DNA from: Fretibacter sp964410285
GTDB taxonomy: Bacteria; Pseudomonadota; Alphaproteobacteria; Caulobacterales; Maricaulaceae
Direction: 5' to 3'
Length of the DNA stretch: 64,000 bases
NCBI GenBank assembly: GCA_964410285.1
Contig: CAYPFR010000005.1
Location: forward strand, 124,001-188,000
The position numbers and the translations under genes are program-made. Below, piece by piece: positions 17,769 to 27,239 of this stretch. Position 1 is the first letter of the stretch. Every line of letters starts with the position of its first letter. The notes under the pieces were generated by a model, which did not search any database, was not told the origin of the DNA, and was given only the letters and a program-made list of their open reading frames with translations.

Positions 17769-18098
17769 ATGATGACCATCGGACTTTCTCATTATCTCGT
17801 CGTTGCAGCGATCCTTTTTACGATTGGCGTATTCGGGATTTTCGTAAACAGAAAAAACGTCATCATTATTTTGATGTGCGTTGAGCTATTGCTGCTCGCT
17901 GTGAATATCAATTTTGTCGCCTTTTCTACGCATATGGCCGACGTTGCGGGAAATCAGCCGCTTGCAGGCCAAGTGTTCGCACTCTTTATTTTGACCGTCG
18001 CCGCTGCTGAGGCGGCCGTCGGCCTTGCTATCCTCGTCGTTTACTTCCGCAACCGCGGGAATATCGCCGTCGAAGATATTGATTTGATGAAGGGCTAA
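17769..18098 (+). CDS. nuoK: NADH-quinone oxidoreductase subunit K
   Basis: NuoK is the ND4L homologue, a three-helix membrane subunit in the proton path. The 109-residue product has the conserved membrane-buried Glu in VIIILMCVELLLLAVN and a second acidic residue in AAAEAAVGLAI. Two ATG codons lie in tandem; AGGAG at 17758-17762 fits either. It is nine bases after nuoJ and four before nuoL. Confidence 0.96.
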   Translation: MMTIGLSHYLVVAAILFTIGVFGIFVNRKNVIIILMCVELLLLAVNINFVAFSTHMADVAGNQPLAGQVFALFILTVAAAEAAVGLAILVVYFRNRGNIAVEDIDLMKG

Positions 18099-18102
18099 GA
18101 CG

Positions 18103-20178
18103 TTGCTTTACCACATCATCGTATTTGCGCCGCTGCTTGGTGCCATCATCGCCGGTTTGGCGGGTACGCGTTTCATGGGCGGCAAGCTCGGCGAAGTGCC
18201 GTCTATGGTCATCACAACAGGGCTCTTATTCCTATCAGCAATATTGTCTTGGTATGCTTTTGTGCAAGTGGGGATTGGGCATAAGGAAGCGGATGTAACC
18301 GTCCTGCGCTGGATGGATGTTGGCGATATGAAAGCCAATTGGGCCTTTAAGATCGACACGCTGACCGCCGTTATGCTTGTGGTTGTCAACAGTGTGTCGG
18401 CGCTCGTGCACCTTTACAGCTGGGGTTACATGAAGGACGATCCCTATAAGCCGCGTTTCTTCGCCTATCTGTCGCTTTTCACCTTCGCCATGCTCATGCT
18501 GGTGACATCCAATAATTTCATTCAATTGTTCTTTGGCTGGGAAGGGGTTGGCCTCGCCTCATATCTGTTGATTGGATATTATTATAAAAAACCCTCCGCT
18601 AATGCAGCGGCGATCAAAGCCTTTGTGACCAACCGTGTCGGAGATGTTGGACTTGCGCTTGGCGTTATGACGATCTTTTTGGTTTTCGATTCCGTCAATT
18701 TTGACACGGTCTTTGATGCCGTAGCGCAAAAAGGCGCTCTAACACTGTCGTTCCTTGGCGGGGAATATAACGCGCTCGAGCTAATCGCCGCGCTTTTATT
18801 TATCGGCGCCATGGGGAAATCAGCGCAATTTGTTCTGCATGTTTGGCTGCCCGACGCCATGGAAGGGCCAACGCCAGTTTCTGCGCTTATTCACGCTGCA
18901 ACCATGGTGACAGCAGGCGTATTCCTCGTGTGCCGCGCAGCGCCTATATACGAGGCAGCCCCGATTACCTCTGGTTTCATTACAGCTATGGGCGCATTCA
19001 CCGCCTTTTTTGCCGCGACCGTGGCACTGGTGCAGAACGATATTAAACGCGTTATCGCCTATTCCACCTGTAGCCAGCTCGGCTATATGTTCTTTGCCGC
19101 CGGAGTAGGGGCCTATAACGCGGCGATGTTCCATCTGTTTACCCATGCCTTTTTCAAAGCGCTCTTGTTCCTTTGCGCGGGATCTGTGATCCACGCCATG
19201 CATCATGAGCAAGATATGCGCAAAATGGGCGGTATTCGACACAAAGTGCCGCTCACCTATGCGGCCATGATTATCGGCACACTCGCGATTACAGGCATTG
19301 GGATCCCCGGTACCAAAATCGGATTCGCAGGCTTTTTCTCAAAAGATGCCATCATTGAAGCGGCCTATGCAGGCGGGACAAATGCCGCCGCCTTTGCCTT
19401 CTTCGCGGGTATTGTCGCGGCCCTGATGACAAGTTTTTACAGCTGGCGACTTATTTTTATGACCTTCCACGGCAAATACCGCGGTGATCAGCACACGCTG
19501 GATCATGCGCATGAAAGCCCGCTTAATATGCTCGTGCCGCTGGGGCTTTTGAGCGTCGGCGCGGTTGCGGCTGGCTTTGTGTTTTACTCCAAATTCATGG
19601 GAAATGCGGGGGATTTTTGGCATGGCGCGCTGCCGATTCACGGCAGTGAGCATCATGCCATGATGGCTGATAGCTCTCTTTACGCGGCGGCAGGTACGAG
19701 CGCCAGCGATGCCTATCATGGAGGCGTAAAATATACGGGGCTGAAGGGGCTTTTGTTCAACGAAGTTCACGGCTTCCCGCGTTGGGTGCTTTGGGTGCCG
19801 CTAATCGCCTCTATTACCGGCTTCATCACGGCCTTTATGATGTATATGCGCGGCAAGGGCGCTCAAAAACACATCGATAATGTCAAAGAGACAGGCGGCG
19901 GGCCACTTTACAACTTCCTACTGAACAAGTGGTATATCGACGAAATCTATGACGCCACAATCGTGCGCGGGGCGCGCAAGCTGGGGGATATTTTCTGGAA
20001 GATCGGGGATCAGAAGATTATTGATGGATTTGGTCCTAATGGCGTCGCGGCATTTGCTGCAGGCGCGGCGAAGCGTCTGTCCAAACTGCAAAGCGGTTAC
20101 CTTTATCATTACGCCTTCATTATGTTGCTTGGTGTTGCGGCGATTATCGCCTTAGTTTCAGCAAGCATGGGAGGTTAG
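18103..20178 (+). CDS. nuoL: NADH-quinone oxidoreductase subunit L
   Basis: NuoL is the distal antiporter-like proton-pumping subunit, with about 16 transmembrane helices and the long lateral helix at its C-terminus. At 691 residues it is somewhat longer than the E. coli protein. Motifs include FFGWEGVGLASYLLIG (with the key Glu), VLHVWLPDAMEGPTPVSALIHAATMV and NDIKRVIAYSTCSQLGYM. The start codon is TTG, with no close ATG alternative. Confidence 0.96.
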   Translation: MLYHIIVFAPLLGAIIAGLAGTRFMGGKLGEVPSMVITTGLLFLSAILSWYAFVQVGIGHKEADVTVLRWMDVGDMKANWAFKIDTLTAVMLVVVNSVSALVHLYSWGYMKDDPYKPRFFAYLSLFTFAMLMLVTSNNFIQLFFGWEGVGLASYLLIGYYYKKPSANAAAIKAFVTNRVGDVGLALGVMTIFLVFDSVNFDTVFDAVAQKGALTLSFLGGEYNALELIAALLFIGAMGKSAQFVLHVWLPDAMEGPTPVSALIHAATMVTAGVFLVCRAAPIYEAAPITSGFITAMGAFTAFFAATVALVQNDIKRVIAYSTCSQLGYMFFAAGVGAYNAAMFHLFTHAFFKALLFLCAGSVIHAMHHEQDMRKMGGIRHKVPLTYAAMIIGTLAITGIGIPGTKIGFAGFFSKDAIIEAAYAGGTNAAAFAFFAGIVAALMTSFYSWRLIFMTFHGKYRGDQHTLDHAHESPLNMLVPLGLLSVGAVAAGFVFYSKFMGNAGDFWHGALPIHGSEHHAMMADSSLYAAAGTSASDAYHGGVKYTGLKGLLFNEVHGFPRWVLWVPLIASITGFITAFMMYMRGKGAQKHIDNVKETGGGPLYNFLLNKWYIDEIYDATIVRGARKLGDIFWKIGDQKIIDGFGPNGVAAFAAGAAKRLSKLQSGYLYHYAFIMLLGVAAIIALVSASMGG

Positions 20179-20180
20179 AC

Positions 20181-21725
20181 ATGTTTGAAAACGTCGCAAT
20201 CCTCAGCATTATTACCTTCTTTCCGCTCATTGTCGCTTTAACGCTGATGATCATTTCATGGTCGTCTAAAACACAAGAGGCCAAGGATCAGATCGCCGCG
20301 AACTCTCCCTATGTGGCACTGATAGTTTCTAGCGTGATATTCATTCTCTCGCTAATGCTCGTGTTTGCCTTTGATCCAACCACCGCAGAGTTTCAATTTG
20401 TAGAGAGCAGAGCGTGGCTTGGCGGAGGGATTGAATACCGAATGGGGGTAGATGGTATTTCCGTTCTCTTCGTCTTGCTGACGACGTTTTTGACGCCGCT
20501 TTGTATCCTCGCAAGCCGTACTTCGATCAAAGAACGTATGCTGGAATATATGGTCGCGTTTTTGATCCTTGAAACACTGATGATCGGGGTGTTCTGCTCG
20601 CTTGATTTGATACTCTTCTACCTATTCTTCGAAGCGGTTTTGATCCCCATGTATATCATCATTGGGGTTTGGGGCGGAAAGAACCGCGTTTACGCGAGTT
20701 ACAAGTTCTTTCTTTATACGCTCCTTGGCTCTGTTTTGATGCTCGCGGCCATTATCTGGCTCTATAGCTTTAGCGGGCAGCAGCTCGGCGCACCAACAAC
20801 GGACATGCGCGTTTTGATGCGCGAGCTTGAAATACCGCTGGGGGCGCAGACTTGGCTCTGGCTGGCGTTTTTTGCATCTTTTGCAGTCAAAATGCCGATG
20901 TGGCCTGTGCACACTTGGCTGCCCGATGCCCATGTTGAGGCCCCGACGGCGGGCTCTGTTATCCTTGCGGGTATCCTGCTCAAGCTTGGTGGCTATGGGC
21001 TACTGCGTTTTTCTCTACCGCTTTTTCCCAATGCCACCATGGCCTTTGCGCCCCTCGTGTTTACGCTCTCCGTGATCGCGATCATATACACGTCGCTTGT
21101 GGCCTATCGCCAAAATGACATGAAAAAGCTCATAGCCTATTCCTCGGTTGCTCATATGGGATTTGTGACCATGGGGATTTTTGCGCTCAACGTGCAGGGA
21201 ATACAGGGCGGAATTTTTCAGATGCTTAGCCATGGTTTGATTTCGGGGGCACTCTTCTTTTGTGTTGGCGTTATCTATGACCGTATGCATACACGCGAAA
21301 TTGCCTTTTACGGTGGGCTGGTAAAACAGATGCCAATATACGCCGTATTTCTTCTATTCTTTACGATGGCCAATGTTGGGCTTCCGGGGACGTCGGGCTT
21401 TGTGGGCGAAATCTTGACCATGATCGGTGCTTATCAGGTCAATCCTTGGGTTGCCGCAGGCGCAGCGCTGGGCATGATTTTGTCAGCGATGTACGCTCTG
21501 CATCTGTACCGCGAGGTCGTCTTTGGAGAGGTTACCAATGAAAAATTAAATGACATCCAAGATATGACGCGCACAGAGATATTGATACTTACCCCGCTTG
21601 TCATCTTCACCCTTGTGCTCGGGGTTTATCCTTCTCTGGTGACGGATATTACGGCTGTCTCTGTAGAGGCGCTTATTGCGGACATTCAGGCCGCGGCTGG
21701 CCCTGCCGCCCTTGGAGGACAATAA
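20181..21725 (+). CDS. nuoM: NADH-quinone oxidoreductase subunit M
   Basis: NuoM is the second antiporter-like proton-pumping subunit (514 residues, about 14 helices). It shows YLFFEAVLIPMYIIIGVWGG with the pumping Glu, PVHTWLPDAHVEAPTAGSV, and NDMKKLIAYSSVAHMGFV. It starts two bases after nuoL and is followed two bases later by nuoN. Confidence 0.96.
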   Translation: MFENVAILSIITFFPLIVALTLMIISWSSKTQEAKDQIAANSPYVALIVSSVIFILSLMLVFAFDPTTAEFQFVESRAWLGGGIEYRMGVDGISVLFVLLTTFLTPLCILASRTSIKERMLEYMVAFLILETLMIGVFCSLDLILFYLFFEAVLIPMYIIIGVWGGKNRVYASYKFFLYTLLGSVLMLAAIIWLYSFSGQQLGAPTTDMRVLMRELEIPLGAQTWLWLAFFASFAVKMPMWPVHTWLPDAHVEAPTAGSVILAGILLKLGGYGLLRFSLPLFPNATMAFAPLVFTLSVIAIIYTSLVAYRQNDMKKLIAYSSVAHMGFVTMGIFALNVQGIQGGIFQMLSHGLISGALFFCVGVIYDRMHTREIAFYGGLVKQMPIYAVFLLFFTMANVGLPGTSGFVGEILTMIGAYQVNPWVAAGAALGMILSAMYALHLYREVVFGEVTNEKLNDIQDMTRTEILILTPLVIFTLVLGVYPSLVTDITAVSVEALIADIQAAAGPAALGGQ

Positions 21726-21727
21726 TC

Positions 21728-23161
21728 ATGTGGGAAAAAATTATACTCTTCTTCCCTGAGTTGCTCCTAGCCGTCACGGCGTCTCAGCTTTTGCTTTTCG
21801 GTGTCTCGCCAAAAGCGGGGCGGGCCACAGTCGTGCGGTATATAGGTATTGCAGTCCTCCTGATCTTTGCCTTCTCCGGTTTCCTTTTGGGTATGCCTTC
21901 GGGGACTGCATTCTCTGGCGCTTTGGTCGTGGACAGCTACAGCCACTTTGTAAAGCTTGTGATTGGTCTTGCGGCTGCCGCCTCCCTGATTTTCTCGCGG
22001 CCTTATATGGAAGCCGAAAACCTCAATAAGCATGAATTTACCGTCCTGCTACTCTACGCGGTCTTGGGTATGAGCATCATGGCATCTGCTAATAATTTAC
22101 TTTCAGTCTATATCGGCGTGGAGATGCAAGCGCTCGCGCTTTATGTCATGGCGGCCTTTAACCGCGATAGCCTACGAGCCTCTGAAGCCGGCCTAAAATA
22201 TTTTGTTCTGGGGGCGTTATCCTCCGGCCTCTTGCTTTATGGTCTTTCTATGATTTACGGGTTTTCCGGCTCGCTCGATTTTAACCGTATCGCGGACGTG
22301 GTCGAGGACGGCGCTTCGCCCGGGATGATCGTCGGCATGGTATTCCTTCTTTGCGGTCTGGGTTTCAAAATCTCGGCAGCGCCTTTCCATATGTGGACTC
22401 CCGACGTATATGAAGGCGCTCCCACTCCTGTAACGGGGTTCTTTGCGGGGGCGCCTAAATTTGCCGCTATGTGCCTTATCGCGCGTGTTGTGGTCGGCCC
22501 TTTTGGCGGCATTGAGGATCAATGGCAGCAAGTGATTATTGTGTTTGCCGTGCTCTCAATGTTTGTCGGCGCTATCGGGGCTTTGGCCCAAACGAACATC
22601 AAGCGCCTTATGGCTTATTCCTCTATTGCCAATATGGGCTATGCGCTCGTTGCATTGGCGGCCGGCGGGCAAGCGGGCGTAAATGGCATGCTCATTTTTA
22701 TGTCGATCTACGTAATTACAGTCGTCGGCGTTTTTGCCTGTATCCTGCAAATGCGTATCCGCAATGGCATGGTGGAAGAGATCAAAGACCTCGCAGGGCT
22801 ATCCAAGTCAAACAAAGGCCTTGCGATTTTGATGAGCCTATTCATGTTCTCCATTATGGGTATTCCGCCTCTGCTTGGCTTCTTTGGTAAAGTTTATGCG
22901 TTCTGGCCCGCAGTAGAGGCCGGGCTTGTCTGGCTTGTCGTGCTCGGCCTGATCGCCAGCGTCATCGGCGCGTTTTACTATCTACGTATCATCAAGAGCA
23001 TGTGGTTTGATGATGTTGCCCATGAATTTGTTGAAGCCCCACAAAGCCTGCGCTGGACCACAATTGTTTGCGGCTTATTTATCTTGCCGCTTTTGCTCCT
23101 TCCCTTCACTGCTATCCCGTCGCAAGGGTTTATTGCCCAGGCTGCGGCGAGCTTGTTCTAA
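21728..23161 (+). CDS. nuoN: NADH-quinone oxidoreductase subunit N
   Basis: NuoN is the third antiporter-like subunit and the last nuo gene. The 477-residue protein shows IGVEMQALALYVMAAF, FHMWTPDVYEGAPTPVTGF and TNIKRLMAYSSIANMGYAL, all ND2/NuoN hallmarks. The operon order nuoA-N is complete and uninterrupted. birA begins four bases downstream, so transcription probably continues into it. Confidence 0.96.
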   Translation: MWEKIILFFPELLLAVTASQLLLFGVSPKAGRATVVRYIGIAVLLIFAFSGFLLGMPSGTAFSGALVVDSYSHFVKLVIGLAAAASLIFSRPYMEAENLNKHEFTVLLLYAVLGMSIMASANNLLSVYIGVEMQALALYVMAAFNRDSLRASEAGLKYFVLGALSSGLLLYGLSMIYGFSGSLDFNRIADVVEDGASPGMIVGMVFLLCGLGFKISAAPFHMWTPDVYEGAPTPVTGFFAGAPKFAAMCLIARVVVGPFGGIEDQWQQVIIVFAVLSMFVGAIGALAQTNIKRLMAYSSIANMGYALVALAAGGQAGVNGMLIFMSIYVITVVGVFACILQMRIRNGMVEEIKDLAGLSKSNKGLAILMSLFMFSIMGIPPLLGFFGKVYAFWPAVEAGLVWLVVLGLIASVIGAFYYLRIIKSMWFDDVAHEFVEAPQSLRWTTIVCGLFILPLLLLPFTAIPSQGFIAQAAASLF

Positions 23162-23164
23162 GCC

Positions 23165-23929
23165 TTGCGGTTCATATATCTGGAGGAGACGCCCTCGACG
23201 AATGATGCTGCGCGCGAACTTGCGGAAAGCGGCGAGGGCGGGCCTCTTTGGGTGTGTGCAGAGCGCCAAAGCCGAGGCCGGGGACGGCATGGCCGTCAAT
23301 GGACTTCAGAAACCGGTAATCTATATGCCAGCGGGCTTTTCCCCTTGCCAAAAAACCCGCTTGCCGGCGCGCAGCTTGGGTTTGCAGCGGCACTTTCGAT
23401 CTCGGAGACATTGCGGACCTATATTCCAGACGCTGACATTCGCCTTAAATGGCCTAATGACGTATTGATTGGCGGCGCCAAGGTTTCAGGTATTTTGCTC
23501 GAGACGGGCAGTTTTAAGGGGCGTAATTGGGTGGTTGTTGGCATTGGTCTTAATCTGACGTCCCATCCGGAGGATACGACTTATCCCGCAACCCATCTTG
23601 TCGCCCACATAAAGAAAAAAAATCTCTCGGGGCCAGAACCACTCTATACTGGCCCTGAAGCCGTGCTGGCGCTACTTGCGTCTCATTTTGAGCATTGGCG
23701 GCTACGCCTTGTCGCCGAAGGGTTTGCGCCGCTACGAAAGGCATGGCGAAAGCAGGCACACGGATTAGGGGAGACCGCCCAAATCGTGCTTGGCGATAGG
23801 CGGTTGAAGGCTCGTATTTTGGGGCTGGGCGAAAATGGCGAGTTGCAGATTAAGCATGATGATGGCACGTTAGAGTCCATATATGCGGGTGATGTGTATC
23901 CGCACTTTCAAAACTCTCTAGGTGCTTAA
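23165..23929 (+). CDS. birA: Biotin--[acetyl-CoA-carboxylase] ligase
   Basis: BirA activates biotin with ATP and attaches it to the carboxylase carrier protein. The 254-residue protein starts directly with the catalytic domain, so it lacks the N-terminal HTH of E. coli BirA and should not be a repressor. Visible are GRGRHGR (38-44, biotinyl-AMP loop) and KWPNDV (95-100) with the downstream KVSGILLE. The C-terminal SH3-like domain follows. It begins with TTG, a few bases after nuoN, and overlaps coaX by one base. Confidence 0.93.
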   Translation: MRFIYLEETPSTNDAARELAESGEGGPLWVCAERQSRGRGRHGRQWTSETGNLYASGLFPLPKNPLAGAQLGFAAALSISETLRTYIPDADIRLKWPNDVLIGGAKVSGILLETGSFKGRNWVVVGIGLNLTSHPEDTTYPATHLVAHIKKKNLSGPEPLYTGPEAVLALLASHFEHWRLRLVAEGFAPLRKAWRKQAHGLGETAQIVLGDRRLKARILGLGENGELQIKHDDGTLESIYAGDVYPHFQNSLGA

Positions 23930-24696
23930 TGCTGCTTGCGATTGATACAGGAAATACAAACACGCTTTTCGCCATTCATAATGGCAGGGAATGGGTGGTG
24001 GAGTGGCGTATTGCGACCAATGCGGCGCGTACCGCTGATGAATATGCAGTGTGGTTTTATCAACTCCTGAAAATGCAAGGCCTGACTTTCGAGTCGATCA
24101 AGCGCTGCGTGATTTCTACCGTCGTACCTCAGTCCCTATTTAATATGCGCAACCTCGCGCGCCGACATTTAAAGGTGGAACCCTTAGTCGTCGGCGATAC
24201 TGGCGTCAAAATCGGCATAGGCAATGCCTTGCCTAATCCGGATGAAGTCGGCGCTGACCGTCTCGTCACGGCCCTGGGTGCACGCCTGTCCTATGAGGGG
24301 AATTTGATTATAATCGACAGCGGCACGGCAACAACATTTGACGTCATCTCGGCCGGCGGAGTATTTGAAGGCGGCATCATTTCGCCGGGTATCAACTTAT
24401 CGGTCCGTGCCTTGCATGAGGCCGCAGCGCAGCTACCGCGAATTGCGATTCAAAAGCCAGAAAAAGTAATCGGAAATTCAACGGTCAGCGCGATGCAATC
24501 AGGCATTTTCTGGGGCTATATTGGCCTTATTGATGGGCTCGTGAACAAAATCAAAGAAGAAGATGGCCGCGATTTTTCCGTGATTGGCACAGGCGGAGTG
24601 GCGTCTCTGTTTGAAGGCGCCTCCGAGACGATAGATATATATGACGGAGCTCTGACGATTAACGGGCTACTCGAAATTTCAAAGCTGAACGCTTAA
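23929..24696 (+). CDS. coaX: Type III pantothenate kinase
   Basis: CoaX phosphorylates pantothenate in the first committed step of CoA synthesis. The 255-residue ASKHA-fold protein begins LLAIDTGNTNT, where Asp6 is the phosphate-loop acid. It has GADRLV around Asp110 and the motif IDSGTATTFDV (Asp130). This is the usual form in alphaproteobacteria. It shares TAATG with birA, an association (birA-coaX) often seen in bacteria. Confidence 0.95.
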   Translation: MLLAIDTGNTNTLFAIHNGREWVVEWRIATNAARTADEYAVWFYQLLKMQGLTFESIKRCVISTVVPQSLFNMRNLARRHLKVEPLVVGDTGVKIGIGNALPNPDEVGADRLVTALGARLSYEGNLIIIDSGTATTFDVISAGGVFEGGIISPGINLSVRALHEAAAQLPRIAIQKPEKVIGNSTVSAMQSGIFWGYIGLIDGLVNKIKEEDGRDFSVIGTGGVASLFEGASETIDIYDGALTINGLLEISKLNA

Positions 24697-24717
24697 TCCC
24701 TTTACCGAAAGCCCAAA

Positions 24718-26406
24718 ATGGCCAAAAAAAATAGTAAGAATGAATTCGTCTTTTTGCCGCTAGGCGGCAGCGGCGAAATAGGGATGAATTTAAACCTATT
24801 CGGTTTTGGCCCAGCTCATGCTCGCAAATGGATAATTATTGATATTGGCGTGACCTTTGGCAATGCGCAAACTCCGGGCATCGAAATCATCATGCCCGAT
24901 ATTGCCTTTCTTGAAGAGGGCAATGGCGAGCTTTTGGGAATTGTCCTCACCCATGCTCATGAAGATCATATGGGCGCGCTAGCCCGGCTATGGCCCAAGC
25001 TTCGATGCCCGGTTTATGCCACGCCCTTTACGATGTATCTTGTACGGGATCGCCTCTCTGAATTTGGTTTGCTGAGCGAAGTGGAACTCATTGAGATAGA
25101 GTTGAAAAGCCGTTTTGAGATCGGGCCTTTTGATCTAGAAATGATTACGCTGACACATTCCATTCCCGAACCCAACGCCGTTGCGATACGCACGCCTGCG
25201 GGGCTTGTCCTTCACACGGGCGATTGGAAGATTGATGCCGACCCCCAAATCGGAGAGCCTGTTGATGCGGCTGCGCTAAAGGCATTTGGAGATGAGGGAA
25301 TTCTTGCCATGATATGCGATAGCACCAATGTATTCACCCCCGGCTACGCAGGATCAGAGGCGGGCGTGCGCCGTGAATTGATAAAACTGATCTCCGAGTA
25401 TGAGGGGCGCGGCGTCGCGGTCGCTTCGTTTGCTTCAAATGTGGCGCGGCTGGAGTCGGTTATGGTGGCCGCACGAGAGAACGCCCGCTCTGTATGCCTT
25501 GTTGGGCGCTCCATGCACCGCATGGTGGGAGCGGCAAAGGCAATCGATCTTTTGGGGGATGTTGGCGCGCTTTTGTCCGAAGAAGACGCCATGGCCATGC
25601 CCCAAGGCAATGTCCTTTATTTGTGTACCGGCAGCCAAGGTGAACCCCGGGCCGCGCTTTCGCGAATTGCCAATCACGATCACCGTAATATCAAATTTCG
25701 TAAAGGGGATGTCGTGATTTTTAGCTCAAAAATCATCCCGGGCAATGAGATTGGTATTTTTGCGCTGCAAAACGCTTTGGCGGATGAGGGCATTGATATT
25801 GTTACGGAGAAAGACCGCGATATTCACGTATCAGGCCACCCATGCCGGGGGGAACTCGCACAGATGTATGAATGGGCCAAGCCAAGGATTGCTATTCCGG
25901 TTCATGGCGAACGCCGTCACCTGATTGAACATGCGAAGCTCGCGCGAGAGTTAGGGGTGAAAAAGGCCCTCGCGCCCCATAACGGTGAAATGATATTGCT
26001 GTCCAATACCGGTCCGGAGGTGATTGACATAGTCCCCAGCGGACGGCTGCATCAGGACGGAAATGTTATTGTCGAGAGCACAGATGAGGGTCTGCGTCTG
26101 CGTAAGAAAATGGCTTACGCGGGACATGTCAGCATTAGTCTTGTGGTCAATAGTAAAGGCCAATTACTGGCCGGACCGGATCCGCAGATTAGCGGATTTC
26201 CGCACGGACCAAATGACGTTTATATTGACGCTATGTTTGATGATATTGCAGACTGCGCCGAGGCCGCGTTTGAAGGGCTAAGCCGCAATGGTAAGCTTGA
26301 CGAAGATGTTATTGAAGATCGCATTCGCTCCCGCGTAAAAAAATTGATAAAACAACAAACGGGCAAACGCCCTGTCGTCACTGTGACAGCTCATAAGGTT
26401 AAATAA
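24718..26406 (+). CDS. rnj: Ribonuclease J
   Basis: RNase J is a metallo-beta-lactamase/beta-CASP ribonuclease with endo- and 5' exonuclease activity in mRNA decay and rRNA processing. The 562-residue protein carries the zinc motif HAHEDH (His79, His81, Asp83, His84). The beta-CASP region follows (ASFASNVARLES, LCTGSQGEPRAALSRI), with a C-terminal VHGERRHLIEHA. Alphaproteobacteria commonly hold RNase J beside RNase E. It lies 21 bases after coaX and overlaps mce by one base. Confidence 0.95.
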   Translation: MAKKNSKNEFVFLPLGGSGEIGMNLNLFGFGPAHARKWIIIDIGVTFGNAQTPGIEIIMPDIAFLEEGNGELLGIVLTHAHEDHMGALARLWPKLRCPVYATPFTMYLVRDRLSEFGLLSEVELIEIELKSRFEIGPFDLEMITLTHSIPEPNAVAIRTPAGLVLHTGDWKIDADPQIGEPVDAAALKAFGDEGILAMICDSTNVFTPGYAGSEAGVRRELIKLISEYEGRGVAVASFASNVARLESVMVAARENARSVCLVGRSMHRMVGAAKAIDLLGDVGALLSEEDAMAMPQGNVLYLCTGSQGEPRAALSRIANHDHRNIKFRKGDVVIFSSKIIPGNEIGIFALQNALADEGIDIVTEKDRDIHVSGHPCRGELAQMYEWAKPRIAIPVHGERRHLIEHAKLARELGVKKALAPHNGEMILLSNTGPEVIDIVPSGRLHQDGNVIVESTDEGLRLRKKMAYAGHVSISLVVNSKGQLLAGPDPQISGFPHGPNDVYIDAMFDDIADCAEAAFEGLSRNGKLDEDVIEDRIRSRVKKLIKQQTGKRPVVTVTAHKVK

Positions 26407-26840
26407 TGTCGTCATCCGATTTTTCCATTGGTCCGCTTAATCACATTGGAATCGCTGTTCCTGATATTGAGGCGGCGATTGCTATGTACCGAGATGTATT
26501 TGGCGTGAGCAATATTACAGAGCCCAAGGACCTGCCGCCTCAGGGCGTTACCTATGCTTTTGTGAACCTGCCAAGCGGTCAAGTAGAGCTTATACAGCCC
26601 TATGGGGAGAATTCACCTATTCAAAAATTTCTCACGCGAAACCCAAAGGGCGGGCAACATCACATATGCTTTGAAGTCGCGGACATTCATAAAGCCTGCG
26701 CGGAAATGGCCAGCCGAGGCATGCGGGTCCTCAGCGCGCCGCGGATCGGCGCGCATGGCACGCCGGTTGTTTTTCTCCACCCCGGTGACGCGGGCGGCGT
26801 TTTGATTGAATTAATGCAATCTCCAAAAGGGGACCATTAG
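26406..26840 (+). CDS. mce: Methylmalonyl-CoA epimerase
   Basis: The enzyme interconverts (2R)- and (2S)-methylmalonyl-CoA in propionyl-CoA breakdown. This 144-residue vicinal-oxygen-chelate protein has the metal-ligand His in LNHIGIAVPD, HHICFEV in the second half, and the Glu in VLIELMQ at the C-terminus. Length and motifs match the epimerase rather than glyoxalase I. Neither mutase nor propionyl-CoA carboxylase genes are in the window. The rnj-mce-DUF1467-proS order is familiar from alphaproteobacteria. Confidence 0.92.
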   Translation: MSSSDFSIGPLNHIGIAVPDIEAAIAMYRDVFGVSNITEPKDLPPQGVTYAFVNLPSGQVELIQPYGENSPIQKFLTRNPKGGQHHICFEVADIHKACAEMASRGMRVLSAPRIGAHGTPVVFLHPGDAGGVLIELMQSPKGDH

Positions 26841-26844
26841 CCCG

Positions 26845-27126
26845 ATGTCACTATTCTCTGCCTTTGTTGTTTATCTTTTAATTTGGTGGATTACCCTGTT
26901 CGGGGTTTTACCCTTTGGCATTCGGGGGCAAGCCGAGGAGGGCGAAGTCATCAAAGGCTCTGAACCTGGCGCGCCAGTTGAAAGCGGCATGAAACGCAAA
27001 ATCATCCTGACAACGCTAATCGCCACGCTCATTTGGGTCGTTATCTGTATTATCATCATCTTTAAACTCGTGACATGGGATCAATTGGGACTGCATTTAC
27101 CCGGATCTGGGGGGGCTGAGAGCTAA
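26845..27126 (+). CDS. DUF1467 family small membrane protein
   Basis: The 93-residue protein has two transmembrane helices (about 3-23 and 50-73) separated by a short acidic loop with GIRGQAEEGEVIKGSEPGAP. The early motif WWITLFGVLPFGIRGQAEEG is what I recall as characteristic of DUF1467, a family found between mce and proS in alphaproteobacteria. Function unknown. It starts four bases after mce. Confidence 0.85.
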   Translation: MSLFSAFVVYLLIWWITLFGVLPFGIRGQAEEGEVIKGSEPGAPVESGMKRKIILTTLIATLIWVVICIIIIFKLVTWDQLGLHLPGSGGAES

Positions 27127-27171
27127 ACAGCCCTTGTATCTGCGCTGTGATAATCCTTTCATGAAATCATT

Positions 27172-27215
27172 TATAGGCATGCTTGGCAGTGCGCCTACAA
27201 GGCGCTAAGCCTATA
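27172..27215 (+). promoter_or_regulatory. Structured hairpin in the proS leader
   Basis: The outer arms TATAGGC/GCCTATA (27172-27178 with 27209-27215) enclose an inner hairpin GCGCCT-ACA-AGGCGC (27191-27205). The structure ends 24 bases before the proS ATG and is not followed by a T-run, so it looks more like a leader element or operator than a terminator. Confidence 0.4.
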
Positions 27216-27239
27216 GGACAACTTACCTAGGATTCTCTC

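Noticed and set aside
27172..27239. T-box riboswitch before proS
   Set aside because: Only one nested hairpin is present, with no terminator/antiterminator pair or T-box sequence; T-boxes are also not expected in this phylum.
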